The notes beneath the pieces were generated by a model. It was given only the letters and a program-made list of their open reading frames with translations, was not told the DNA's origin and searched no databases. DNA of 64,000 bases from Zanthoxylum bungeanum (taxonomy: Eukaryota; Streptophyta; Magnoliopsida; Sapindales; Rutaceae): assembly GCA_019454045.1 (NCBI GenBank), contig SKCR01010142.1:124001-188000 (forward strand), given 5' to 3'. This document shows positions 10,583 through 23,050 of the stretch, one piece after another. The position numbers were made by a program, and so were the translations under genes. Numbering within the stretch: position 1 is the first letter of the stretch; every line of letters begins with the position of its first letter.

Positions 10583-12090
10583 ACAAATAACTAAGTAAGA
10601 AGAAGAAGAGAAGAAAAGAAGAAGAGAAGAAGAAAAAGAAGGAGAATGAGAAGAAGAAGGAGAATGAGAAGAAGAAGAAAAAGCAGAAGTAGAAGAAGAA
10701 GAAGAAGAAGAATGAGAATGAGAAGAAGAAGAAAAAGCAGAAGTAGAAGAAGAAGAAGAAGTAGAAGAAGAAGAAGAATCAGAGAAGGAAGAATCAGCGA
10801 AGAAAGCAGGAGAAAGGAGAATGAGAAGGAGAAGTCCGGAGAAGGAGAAGTCTCCGGCTCCTTCTCTGAGCCTTATAAGGAGAAGGAGAAGTCGCCTAGC
10901 AGTCTCCTTCTCCTAGAACTGAGAAGGAGAATGAGCCTGCGATGCTCCTTCGACTGAGAACTTCTCAGAGGATCCTGATCTCGTATCCTAGAAGTCCTGC
11001 TTCGAAGGAGCCTGAGTCTAATGTACCTACTCCTTCGAAGCCTTCTCCTCCTCCTCCTCTCCTTCGAAGACTTCAGCCTGTCCTCCGACTCTTCCCCTCT
11101 CTTCCCCCTCCTCCTCGCATCCTCTTCGCCCTCTCCTCCTCCTCCTCCGCCTCCCTCCCCTCCTCCCCCTCCTCAAAATCTCAGCTCCTCCCCCTCCTCC
11201 GACTCATCCGGCCTCTCCTCCTTCTAAGAAGGCTCCTCCTCCTTATGAGTCTCCTGCAGATCACCCGCACTCCCTAGCTCCGCCTCTCCTTCTCCTGCCC
11301 TAGAAGGCTCCTTAGGCTCCCCTCCGCCTCCTCCTCCTCCCTCTCGATCCTCCTCCTCCTCCTCCTCCTCCTCCGCCGAAGAAGCCGCCTCCTTCTCCTT
11401 TTCCGTCCCTCCTTCGCCTCCTTAGCCGCCCTCCTCTTCGAAGCCTCCCCTGCTCCCCTCCTCCTCCTAAGCCTCCTCAGAAGACTAATAAGAAGAATAA
11501 GAAGCAGCATGACGAAGAAGCCCATCAATCTACTATCCCTACTCATCACTCCTCATAAGAAGCCTACCTCCCCCTCCTCGAAATTATCATCCGCAATTCG
11601 AATCCTACCGCCGCCCTCGACTCTCCCTCCAAGTTCGAATCCTCCTTCTCCTCCTCCGCCTCCCTCTCTCCTCCTTCTCCTCCTAGCATCCGCCTCCTCC
11701 TTCTCCTCCGTACGCCTTTTCCCCTTCTCCTCCTTCTCCTCCTCGCAGGCGTCTCCGTCCCTTCCTGCTCCTCCGCCCCCTCGCCTCCCAGCTCCGACTC
11801 CTCCTCTCCTCCTTCGCCTCTACTCCTCGAAGCCCCCGCCTGATCTCCTCCCTCGCGCTGCGGCTCCCCTCCTACAGCCTCCTCCTCGAAGCTCCGCCTC
11901 CTCCGAACCGAATCCTCCTCCGAAGAATCCTCCTCCCCTCGAAGAAGGAGAAGGAAAATCGCCCAAAAGAAGCCTCCGAAGAAGAAGAAGAAGAAAGAAA
12001 TCCGAATGAGAAGAAGAAGAAGAAGAAATTCTCCCGAAAAGAAGAGCACAAGAAGAATAAGAATAAGAAGAAGAAGAAGGTAAATAAACT
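10583..12090. repeat. 1.5-kb purine/pyrimidine-biased tract
   Basis: 10583-10960 is almost all purine on the plus strand (GAA/GAG units), about 11030-11935 is largely pyrimidine (CTC/CTT units), and 11936-12085 is purine again. Long frames here (for example 11509-12009 and 11564-12097) are poly-Arg, poly-Pro/Ser or poly-Glu products of the repeat and are not genes. Purine and pyrimidine arms could pair in a transcript. Confidence 0.9.
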
Positions 12091-12619
12091 TGACCAAAAC
12101 TTGGTTTTTTTTTTTTTTTTGAAAGAATGACGATAAACTAAAGCTATTGGCATTTTTAGGATTGCATTTTGATAATTTATAAGTAAAGAAATTGGTTGTA
12201 GCATTGAGTATCCGAGTTTTGTAAATCTTAAGGGTTTAAGCTAAGAATAAGAATAATGAGATTAAGGGATTGTTTGAAGATGTTAACTTGATTTAAAATG
12301 TGTGAAGTTAAAGTAATGTGATGGATTTTATATTGGTTTTAGTATGAAAGTGTTAGTGATACATTTGGGTACGTTAGACTTAAAGAAGCAGCTTAGAATC
12401 TTGAAAAATAGGCCTGCGTGTGTTGGAGATATTGTGTAGAGTTGATTCTGGATTTCACGCGTCGCAACGCGTAAGGACTTGCGTTGCGCCGTGCACTGGA
12501 AATTTGCAGGAATACGTTTATGGAATTTTGAACGTCGCGATGCGTGACCTAAAACGTTCCCAAATCAATTTTATTTCATATCTCAGTTTCACCCTAGCAT
12601 GTTAGAGGCCACCATAACG
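12091..12619. other. Spacer with CG motif variants, no gene
   Basis: AT-rich, beginning with a T-run (12105-12120). GCGTCGCAACGC at 12459-12470 and CGTCGCGATGC near 12533-12543 are variants of the CG palindrome. It may be part of the adjoining LTR. Confidence 0.4.
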
Positions 12620-13956
12620 GTCTCGTATTAGCTCGCATACATACATTACATCATAATATAGATATCATACACCTTGAAGTGATAACAAGTGTTCAAATGG
12701 ATAAAGTTAACCAAGTTTCGAAGCATATTCCACGAATTATATTCTAATTACGTTTCTCTATTATAGATCATCGCAGGAACCATAATTTCCTTCGATGAGT
12801 GGCATAACACCAGCCAAATTTCAAACCAGAGGGTGGACACTCTCTTTTTAAGTTGATTTTTATATTTAGTAAAGACTTACTTTTCAGCATATATGGCGTT
12901 AGCTAGATTTATTTTTCAGTAGTTTTAAGAAAAAACATGTTTAAGAAAAAATCGATTTAAATAGCTTGAGTTTCGTGATTTTTCGAGGCATGGGGAAAAA
13001 CACACCTTAGTATGTAACTTGATACAGACATGGAATTGACGGATGACATGTGCACATGTAGAGGATTGGAGGGACGATGATAAGTAACTCCCTCAGATCC
13101 TAGTTCAGGACTAGGGATGACAGATGCCTTTAGATCCTAGATTCAGAACTTGGAGGGTAGCATAGATTCACACCCCCAGTTCTAGTTCAGTGGCTTGGGG
13201 GACGACGATACGTAACGCCCCAAGACCACTAGTTTCAGGGACAGAAGTGGCATGCTTTGGGGGACGGCGATATGTAACGCCCAAATATCATGGATTTGCA
13301 CTCAGAGTTAGTTTTCTAGAGATGAATTTTCTAGAAAGAAAATTTTTCAGAAACGGAAGATTTATAAGAGACTCTTAGAAAAGATAAGTTTTACAAAAGA
13401 GATTTCATCCAAGATTTTCAGAAAAAGATTTCAGAGTTTTCAGATAAGAAAATAGTTTTTTATATAAGACCGTTTCCTGGGAGAATTTTGATTTTAGAAC
13501 TAAGTATTTCATAACAGTATTTCGATTTTCATTTTAAATCGTCCACTCACTTAGATCCTACAAATGGTCTAACCTCCCACTCCCAATTTCTGATTTGCAG
13601 GTATTCCCGAAGGACGAGAGGGTGGATACTGATGGCAGTTACTAGAGGGTTTGGTCCACCAGGTCGAGTCAGAGTTTAGTACAGTCAGTGTCAGAAAATG
13701 TCATGTAATATATAATTGGTAAAGAAAAGTATACACATGCAAAAGAGTTATAAGTGTTCATTTTTTAAAGTTAAGATGTGAAATGAATTTGAGTATTTAG
13801 TTAAAAAAACATTATGCATTTATGTTGATAAGTTGGGTAACAGTTCTGTGCATGAGTTAAACATGAGATGAGTTTCACAGTTAGAAAGTCAGTGGCTCAG
13901 GGGGATAGTACGGCCTATTCCCTTCCGGTAACATCTCCTGGATCGGGGATGTTACA
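12620..13956 (+). repeat. Ty3/gypsy LTR fragment (plus orientation)
   Basis: Ends GGATCGGGGATGTTACA at 13956. The reverse complement of its right part matches 43512-44110 in order: start with TGTAACATCC, CCGGAG/AGGG block, AATAGGYCGT, CCCAACTTATYAACATRAATG, and a GACTGCCATCAGTAT block. Internally it repeats GGACGRYGATAYGTAACKCCC (near 13075, 13199 and 13262). The left boundary is not defined, and no PBS follows, so it is a 3' or solo LTR. Confidence 0.65.
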
Positions 13957-14087
13957 AGAACAATCAAGATTTAACAAGATTCAAGATCAACAAGAAAAAA
14001 AGACCCTATGACCGAAAATAAGACAAGAAAAATGACACAAAATACAAGAAACAAAGATAAAGATAGACAACATGTTACACAACCAAA

Positions 14088-14100
14088 GCTCTGATACCAA
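14088..14100 (-). other. Primer binding site, tRNA-iMet type
   Basis: Minus strand TTGGTATCAGAGC, the usual complement of the plant initiator tRNA-Met 3' end, lies 4 bp from the LTR end. Confidence 0.85.
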
Positions 14101-14104
14101 TTAA

Positions 14105-14803
14105 TGAGAACCCTAGAGGAACACGCCCTTAGAACCTACAAATAAGAAGAAACTCTCAGCCCAGGAAAGTTACAAGATCTCCTTGAAGATTGATACCTTA
14201 AGAATCCCTCTTGGAAGATGACTCCATAAGATTTGCAACTTCCTTGATAAGTCTTTAATATTAAATCAAGCACATGTTTTAGAGAGAAATACTATTTGAC
14301 TTTATTTATATTAATCTCAAAATAATGTCTAACTTAAATCAATAGAAAATATTTGTTTAAATAATAAACAAGCAAAGAAACCCTAAAATAACTCCCTAAG
14401 TCACGCCCACAAGGCACAATTTAAGCCTAGTTCATGCCACTTTATCCTATTAAGGCTTGGCTTGAATGCCAAGCAACTAATCCCAATGGGCTAACATGCC
14501 CAATGTGCCCTTATGCTCACTCCCTAATCTATAACCAATAAATAAACTACTAATGAGAGATAAAATAATTGAGATTAATAAATTAAATAAGTCCAACTTA
14601 ATTTACATCCAAATAAAAGTAAACAAAGTAAATAAAATAAAAAAGCTCACTAAATATGATAGCACACGTCAGGGCCTAGTAATAAAGTCCATTCCATCCA
14701 TATCCTCTTGAATGAATTGGGCTTAAGACTTGATAATGACCCTTCCAATAATTCAGTCCATGTATCCATTGGTCTCATAAGTAACTCATTTTGGATCATA
14801 TCA
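14105..14803 (-). repeat. 5' LTR of the gag/protease gypsy element
   Basis: Homologous to 8174-8878 from TGAGAACCCTAG to GGATCATATCA; the PBS follows on the minus strand. Confidence 0.85.
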
Positions 14804-15884
14804 CTGTTTATTTTATCTTGTTATTAATGTTTTCTATTGATTCATGATAAATATGATTGATTTGATAATATTAGTGTAGATGTTTAGACCTAGGTAAAAT
14901 ATCATGTGATTTTATTCAGATGATTAGATTTTCGTACAAGTTGGACATATACATTTAGGGCATGTGTAATATATGATACACTTGAATATAATAATATATT
15001 CTTAACTTGATTAACATATGAATATAGTTAATTTATTAATAATGATGTTTCTATCTGATTATCAAAAGAGGCTTTTAGATAATTTCATGTCTAAATTAAC
15101 AATTCATCATAATTGTCAATCATACAAAGAGGATAAATATTTAAGGGAATACTTAGGGAAATTGTGATCCTTGGGTTTTTCTAACTGTGGAAGCTGGATT
15201 TCGCCTGAGGTCTACAATCGAGAATTTGTAGTATGGGGCACTGGCGATCCTGTAAAACTAAGTATGTGGCACTGACGATCCTGTAAAACTAAGGTAAAGT
15301 GATTCTACCCACCGATGTGGTGGGCACTGTAGGCGCTCTGACGCTCAAGTCAGTAGTGAAAACGAGCAAAAAATAGTTGAAGAGGAAGGTCTGAAGTTAC
15401 CTTGACCTCTGTAGACTGCCGTGAGGGTGGTGGTCCAGTGTATAAAGGGTTAAGAGTGTTGAAAGCTTAAGATTTGGATGCTTGAGCTTCCCCAATGTAC
15501 GCTGAGTTATGTGTCTATTTATAGACAATAGACATTACCTTTTTACTTGGCACAGTAGTTGTATTTATGGAAGTGTGACCCATAACATGCTAAAATGCTT
15601 GGATTTCGGTGATTGAGCATCTTTGCATGTGGAGGTACATGTGCTTTGTCTAAAGAAAATGGGATATAGTAGGTGTAGATCGGCCTGAGAGGGATTCAGG
15701 TTTTTGGCTCAAACTTGGCCTTTGATTATGTTTGAAGGGATTTGGGCTTTATCTGTCATTGAACCTGGCGAAAAGACGATTATACCCTTGGACCAAATTT
15801 GGCCCGTACATTTACCTTGTTATTTTTGCGTGTTTAAATTTACTTACTTTTACTTCACTTGTGTGCTATACAAAATCACTATCA
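14804..15884 (+). repeat. LTR (3' portion) of a plus-strand Ty3/gypsy element
   Basis: Ends ATCA at 15884 next to a tRNA-Asp PBS. It contains GACGCTCAAGTCAG near 15341 and the duplicated words GGCACTGRCGATCCTGTAAAACTAAG at about 15237 and 15269. Its left part is separated by the 8174-14803 insertion, so it probably continues into the 7.9-8.17 kb region. Confidence 0.55.
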
Positions 15885-15890
15885 AGTTTT

Positions 15891-15908
15891 TGGTGCCATT
15901 GTCGGGAA
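15891..15908 (+). other. Primer binding site, tRNA-Asp type
   Basis: TGGTGCCATTGTCGGGAA, preceded by ATCAAGTTTT, is a decayed tRNA-Asp complement, the same arrangement as the minus-strand site at 3995-4011. Confidence 0.75.
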
Positions 15909-16951
15909 TTGTTTATTTTCGTGAGTATTAGTGTAATTGATCTTAGTCTTAGTTAGATATTTTTTTCCTTACATGTTTTCCAAATAATGGATTAACACTG
16001 GGCGATGAGAACCTAGAGCTTTAATTGATTATATCCCACCATATATTGGTGGGATATAGTATTGGATGGAAAGAATAAAAAAATTGACAACATGGATGCT
16101 CAAGCCTTCCAGAGTACAATGATGAGTTGCGAGACATGTGAGGGCAACTACTCGAGTGTCTATTGCATCTTTAACTGTAATTCAAGATAGTGGAACCATC
16201 AGAACTTTATATGGTATATAGTAAAGGTCATACATATCCCACTAAACCATTACATCCTGCTTATCCACCACAGCTTAAAAACTTCCTCAAGAACCAAAGC
16301 TATCTTTACAAGAAATACTGATGCAGATGATGGTAAAAAATGATGAAATGTTATGAAAGCAGGAGGCCAAGTATGAAGCATAATTTCAGATTCAATTAGC
16401 CTTTTTGAAAGAACTAGATAACCAAATATGACAGCTACCTAGCAATCAAAACTATAGATCACAAGAGACGCTACCAAATGACACCGAAGATGACCCATGG
16501 AATCAATAGAGTTGCAATGACATCATTATAAGGTATAAGGAAGAGCTATCAAAAGAAACAGAGTTTGGAATTTTTTAGAAAATCTTTCGTTCTATGAGTG
16601 CATCTATAAGGAAAGTATGGCACATAAAGTTGGACAAAAGAATTTGGGTGATATTAATTGCATGGTACAGGGGGACAAATGACAATATGGGGAGGTTAGA
16701 ATCGTTGACGTCGCATACAAGTTTGCTACAATAGTACAACCATTCAAAGTTAAGCATCCTATAAGACCTCTTGATCCATTCAAGTTCTATAAAAGATGGA
16801 AGCTTTGAGAAGATGGTATATTCACATAATAGAGAAGATTTTTATTTGCCATATCATGTTTGGAAGATGAGCATGAATAGTAATACTCATGGGACTATCA
16901 TGCCACTGGAAGAAATCTATCTTCATAAAAGTCTGGGTAAGGACTATAAAC
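15909..16951 (+). pseudogene. Decayed internal (gag-side) region of the gypsy element
   Basis: Downstream of the PBS, plus-strand frames give only short peptide segments broken by stops (for example around 16640-16800). By position it is the leader and gag start of a gypsy element, but no gag motif is readable and I cannot name a domain. It ends where the 3' LTR of copia element A starts. Confidence 0.35.
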
Positions 16952-18624
16952 TGTAGAAAGTTCTGCGCAAACTCTTCATGGGGAAGCTCCTCGTGCAGTG
17001 AAAATGCATGTTAGGCCCAAAGGTCGAACTTGAAATTGTTCTTCACTGTTGAATCTGGACAGCAGCTGTAACTCCCTGTGATTTGCGGCAACACTGGAAA
17101 TTTAATACAATTGTTGGAATTTTTTTTATAGTTTTTACAGTTCATATTTCCCAGCGATCTTTTGACAGTTTCTGTGTGTCGGAATCAGTCCAAATAATCT
17201 CGAAACACTCCCAACTGATTAGGAATTATTTCAACAGTTCTGGATTATTTTTGCACAGCTGAAACAACTCCGAAGAGTAGATCTCTGCGTAAACTACTTT
17301 CTTGAAATTCTGAACAGCAAGTTCCCATATAGATTACACAAGCCTCAAGGTTTTTTAGGTCTGATATGCAACCAAATCAGCCCTAAAATAATCCTAATTC
17401 GATACCCGATAATCCTGATTTTTTCCAGCAAAAATCAGAACTTCAGCAACTCCTTTTTGCTCAAGTTACACGTGTGTAGTGGTCTAAAAGTTTTACCCAC
17501 TATTGTGAAGAACAATAAAGAAAAAATTGGAATTCTCCACTTGATCTTCCGCACTATATCTAGTCACTAGAAAGCTAGAGTGTGGGCTCTTGAATCTCAT
17601 AAGAATTTTCATAATCAAATTGAATAATTGATTATTTAATAATCAAATACATTGAAAATTCTATATGAAATAATTTAATATAGTTTTCAAGTGTGATTTA
17701 AATTAATTATTAATCATATTAATAATTTATCATAACATATAGTTATGCATATGAGATCATAATTGGACTTTCAAATTATTTTATTTGCTTCTTATAGTGT
17801 ATCGAGGTAGTACGGGACCAAATGGACCCGCAACTCTGAGCATCAATAATGTTGGGATATTGATTAAAACTTTTTAATTAAATATTATGATTATTAATTA
17901 CATGTTATTCCACTAAAAACCTGAATTTGAACACTTGTTCCTGTTGATATTTATCATATCGAACCATGTTGGCATCCATCGATATAATAATTAAATATAA
18001 ATTGACCCTCAACGAGTATCTTATAATTAAAGTCATGTCATAATATCTATTATATCCCTCTAATTATTTCTTGTGTTTTAAGTATCATTAGTTATTTAAT
18101 GAATAATTTATTCATCATTGTTATGAATTTTATCTTTCTATTTGTAATAGAAAGAGTCTAGCGTTCTAATTATTCAACTACCAAACCATACATGATCATT
18201 TATGAGACTGATATGAGTTTTTTTGTTTAACGATATTAAAAGAAATTCATTTATGTTTGGGTTCAGTTCTATATGATCGAATCATATAAGATGTCTCAAT
18301 TCTCATGTCACCATATGAACGATCTCAGATCAAGGTCATCATACAATTATGGAATGGACCATAGATGTAGATAAACCACAAATACAATACCCGTCTATGT
18401 TGACTCTCTATATATTATTTTAGATTACTAACTTCAGACTTTATTACTCATATATATGACACTTATATACAAAGTCTGAAAACACATGAGTAATCATGAA
18501 TATGCATGAAAATTTACAATATGTGATTTAAAATAAACAATTTGATAAATGAAAATACATCATTTATTTATTATAATTACTCTATTTACATATTACATGA
18601 TACTCTAGAGCATACATCCCAACA
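16952..18624 (-). repeat. 3' LTR of copia element A
   Basis: On the minus strand it starts TGTTGGGATGTATGC at 18624, directly after a purine-rich stretch (GGTGCAAGTGGTAGA), and ends CTTTCTACA at 16952; 1,673 bp. Its first 400 bp align with the start of element C's LTR at 39457 (TGTTGGGATATATGC), and its end aligns with 36411-37110. Confidence 0.8.
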
Positions 18625-18665
18625 ATCTACCACTTGCACCAGAGAAAATGAGACATTTCGCGTAA

Positions 18666-20698
18666 TCATAAACCTTTTAGATGATATTCAAAAACTTTAG
18701 CCATCAAAGTATTTATAAACAGATCAGTCAGGTTCTCAGCAGATACTATCTTCGTGATGATTACATTACTTATTTGCATTATCTCCATAATATGATGATA
18801 TTTCCTCATTATTTGCTTCCCCCTCGTCGAGCTTATTGGTTCTTTGGAATTTGCCACTGCATGACTATTATCGCAATAAAATATGAGTAGTTTATCCATA
18901 TCTAGAACTATTTCCAGACCTTCCAAGAATTTATAGAGCCATACTATCTCCTCAGCTGTTTCGCAAGCTGCTACATACTCAGCCTCCATGGTGAAGTCAG
19001 CAATGCATACTCTTCCACACAAATGCTCCACCATCTAGGGTGAACACTAATCCGGACGTTGATTTCCTAGAATCTACATCTTATTGGCAATCAAAATCAA
19101 TCTATCATTTGAGGATCATATCGCCACCATAATATACTAACTTATAATTTCTCGTTCTCTCAAGATACTTGAGAATATGCTTCACAACAACGCAATGATC
19201 TAATCTTGGGTTAGAATAAAATCTAATAACCACTCTCACTACATAACAGATGTCCGATCTTATTTATAACATATCATATATGAAACTACCAACTGCAGAG
19301 GCTTATGGGATATGTCTCATCTCATTAACTACTCGAGGTGTCTTATGAGACTATTCTTTCAATAAATGAATTCCATGTCGAAAAGCTAAATTACCTTTTT
19401 TGGAATTCTACATCCCGAATCGTACAAGAATTTTATCGATAACCGATGCCTAAGACATAACTAATAGTCGTCTCTTACGATCCCAAATAATTTGGATCCC
19501 AAGTACATAACTCGCCTCTCTCAAATCTTTTATTCAGAATTAGTTAGCTAGCTAGAATTTTATGTCCTATAATACTTTTACATCATTCCCAATAAGTAAA
19601 ATATCATCGACGTATAACACGAGAAAACCAACATTCTTATCAATGATGCATTTGTATACACAAGATTCATCGATGTTCTACTCAAAATCATAAGGCTTGA
19701 TTGTCGTATCAAATCTTATATTCCAAGATCGAGATGCTTGCTTAAGTCCATAAATGGATCTTTGAAGATTGCAAACCTTTTACTTGCTTAAGTCCATAAA
19801 TGGATTTTCACAGCTTGCAAACCTTTTACCATTGACTTCGGCAACGAATCCATCTGATTACACCATGTAGACGCTCTCATCAAGATTACTATTCAAAGAA
19901 TGTTGTATTGACATCCATTTGTCATATTCCATAGTCATAATATGCGGCAATTGATAGAAGAGTGCGAATAGATTTAAGCATAGCTACTAATGAGAAAGTC
20001 TCCTCATAGTCGACTCATTCTTTTTGAGTATAACCATCGACCATCAGCCTAGCTTTGAAGGTCTAAACCTTCCCATCTATTCATCTTTTCGTCTTGTATA
20101 TCCACTTACAACCTATAGGTTTTACCCCTATCACGTTGGTTTACAAGTTCCCATACTGAGTTGAGTACATTGACTCCATCTCGAGATTATCATTTACACT
20201 ATGATAGGTTAATGGATCATCTACACCATCACTAAAGGCGATAACATGTGCCTCTCCAATGCTGAGATAGTGATCAGGTTGTCACACGACCCTCATTCTA
20301 CATCTAGATGGTAGATCATCATGATGTACTTGTATCAGATGTTCAGATTTCAAAGGTATTACGTTATTGTCAACAACAGTTGTTGATGGTGTATGGGTCA
20401 AACCAGCAAGTGATTCTTCAAGTACCAATCTACTACGAGGTTTGAATTCTCTAATATAGTCCTCATTATGAAAGGTGACAGTTGTCGATACAAACAACTT
20501 ATTTTCCTCATGACTATTGAAGAATACACCCTCAGTATTCTTAGGATAACCTGCAAATAGGCCCACCTGAGAACGTGGTTCCAACTTAATAGTCTTAATT
20601 TTCCACACATGTGCTAAAAACCCCCATATGTAGAAATATTATAAACAAGCTTTGCGACCATTCCACAACTTTAAGGGTATTTTAGGACAGAATTAGAT
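18666..20698 (-). pseudogene. Copia A pol: integrase end, RT and RNase H remnants
   Basis: From high to low coordinates: LKLWNGRKA near 20660, the integrase C-terminal block LEPRSQVGLFAGYPKNTEG near 20570, a heavily mutated reverse-transcriptase part (about 19050-20280), and RNase H at 19034-18666 (FTMEAEYVAACETAEEIVWL with the catalytic Glu, and YCDNSHAVANSKEP with the catalytic Asp). It ends shortly before the PPT and LTR. In an active element these domains integrate and reverse-transcribe the element. Stops and frame changes throughout make it non-functional. Confidence 0.75.
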
Positions 20699-20706
20699 GG
20701 AACTAT
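20699..20706. other. Direct repeat GGAACTAT, left of the 2.3-kb insertion
   Basis: The same eight bases recur at 23051-23058. The repeat encodes the same V-P dipeptide of the integrase on both sides, as expected of a target-site duplication. Confidence 0.7.
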
Positions 20707-23050
20707 TATGGCAAATATTGCGGAAGCGCGTCGACAGTCGAAATTGACTTTTAAAATATTTTTAATCCAAATAAATTAATCGTATCATATATCTTTAATT
20801 CATCCTTTTTATCCAAATTACTCGCTAATATCAAATTATTTCGGAAACACTTTCGCGATTACACGTTAACCGCTTTACTAGATCGCCCAACCGGGTGACT
20901 AGAATAACCAAACAACTGGATCATTCATGAAATCTATCTAGCCTATTGCAATAGTGATCCAGTTACTGTAGCAGTGGCTAATCACTTAGATTTCAATAAA
21001 TTACTATTTTACCTCTAGCACGGAAAATTCCCAAAACACTATCGATTTCGAAAATATTTCTATGGACTATACATAATACTACAATACTCATATACTATAG
21101 CAATGTCCAAATAACTATAATTTCAATAAATTATGATTTTGACCTAATTCGATACTTACGGTAAAATTATAAAATGCTTCCGGAATAATTTTGAAAATTC
21201 TAGGAATTTTTCTTACGCATTATTACACATCTCATTTCATCCGCAACACCTCAATTTCAAAAATTAAGCCACAATTGAATTAATTACATAATTAATCAAA
21301 AGAAACTCCTAATTAATTTAAAATCATGCAAATCCAAATTTCTAATTACCAATTAAGAGTCAACCATAATAAAGTAACTCAAGAAAAATTCTAGATACCA
21401 AGGAGTGGCTTAAGCAACTCTAGGATGAAAATTTGGTGTCTTATACCCTGAGTCGGTCTAATTACACTAATTAGCCTAATTAATTTTACACATGCATATC
21501 TAGGCTAATCAATTTGGTTTCTATCATTTTAAACAAGTCAAACAAACATGAATCTAAGCTACATTTCATCTAAATAATTAGGAACAAACAGTAAATAATT
21601 TACAACCTAAAGAAAAATAAAAATTACCTTAAGTCTCATATAAGCCTATGTTTAAACTCCTAGGCAATCCATCCATGCTTCTAATTTGATTCTTGACTCA
21701 ACCAAATTAATAGCCCTAATTTTGCTCTCTTGTAAGCATAAGCCAAAATATATAGCCATTATTTTGCTATTTAACAAAGCTTATCTTATAAGGTTTTTTA
21801 ATTAATTATTTAATTAAAGAATATTCCTAAAATATTCAATAATAAATATTTATTTAATTATTTAATTTTTAATAATTAAATAATTATTTATTTTACATGT
21901 GTCAAAATTCTAATGTGTATCTAATTAAATTATGTATCTTATATGTATACACATTAGATACGAAAATAGCTTGACATGTGTAACGTTACGAATTATCCAT
22001 ATTATTCATAATTAATTGCCCTAGTGCTCTACGAGTATACTTTATTAGTTGGAATCTCTTGGTTTAGATATATCTCTCACGGAACACATTCCGCGTCTAT
22101 AGTTCGCCCACTCATAAAATATGACGACCTTAGATAATCACGTTGAACCATACAAGTCGAGTTATAGGCATATCATATAGTCCATTCATCATATGTTATA
22201 CAAATTGTATCAGAGATATAGATGAAAACATCAAATCTCTGTCATGTATAATACATGTATGTCGCGACATATTCTTGAACCTCTAGAAAAATACTATAAA
22301 CTTATTTTCGTAGTATACCTCTGCTAAGGATTTAAAGAATTAGGAAATGGATACCTAAATCCCGCACATGGGACTGACAGATCATCTCTGGATACATCAT
22401 AAGCTATCATGAGTATCGGTCCATATCTAAAAAATATGTAGAGGTCTGGTCTAGATTGACCGGTGACGTGACTGTTGTCAAGTGTGGATGAGGATCACTC
22501 ATACATCCACGATGATATCTTAAGTTAAATTACCACATATGATATTCGACTCAGGAAAATTCCTATTGACGTTGATGTTCCATCTATTAGGAATTCTTCT
22601 GATAAATCATCCAGTGCTCATCAAATAAACACCTACATATTTACACGAGTCTCCAAAGACTCATGGTTCACTGGGATAAACTATCAGACCAAGTCTAGAT
22701 ATATGATATGTACTAGTCTCAATGAATTTTACTAGCCGGCTCGTGTTAGGAAATCTCGACCAGATGAACTTTATTTGACAATATACCACAAGTAGTGACA
22801 CCTCTCAATATCAATTACAAGCATCATTGTAACTATATGACTACTGCATATTCTCGAGTCTTTGTCTAATATAAACATCATTAAACCTCAGTTAGTTAAA
22901 TCTAAACTAAATTATATCGAATATGTATATAAAAGACAAAAGGTGCTTTCATTCAATAGGTAATACTATGGAAAAAAAAATTGATTGCTTTTCTTCATAA
23001 ATAGGTCATAAATATAATACAGATTGATGCTCAGAACATCAACCTTAACA
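20707..23050 (-). mobile_element. 2,344-bp insertion in copia A integrase, probable solo LTR
   Basis: The integrase frame is cut at a V-P codon pair and resumes after 2,344 bp, with GGAACTAT on both sides. Read on the minus strand the insertion begins TGTTAAGG, as an LTR would, but the other end (…TTGCCATA) lacks the usual CA. I see no ORF, PBS or PPT inside. Length and low coding content fit a solo LTR; the 8-bp repeat also allows a DNA element, although no terminal inverted repeat is visible. Confidence 0.6.

Larger units (their letters stand above)
8174..14803 (-). mobile_element. Ty3/gypsy element with gag and protease remnants only
   Basis: Two homologous flanks of about 700 bp (8174-8878 and 14105-14803), a tRNA-iMet PBS next to the upper LTR and a polypurine tract next to the lower one define a minus-strand element. 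Only gag and protease remnants lie inside; no reverse transcriptase, RNase H or integrase motif is visible. This resembles gag-only terminal-repeat retrotransposons (TR-GAG), although pol could have been deleted after insertion. A purine/pyrimidine tract and a second gypsy LTR occupy the region between PBS and gag. No clear 5-bp target duplication was found. Confidence 0.75.

Noticed and set aside
10646..12204. Long open frames of 91-177 codons in the GA/CTC tract
   Set aside because: They consist of poly-Arg, poly-Glu, Pro/Ser or Leu runs produced by trinucleotide repeats on both strands; no start context or domain supports coding.
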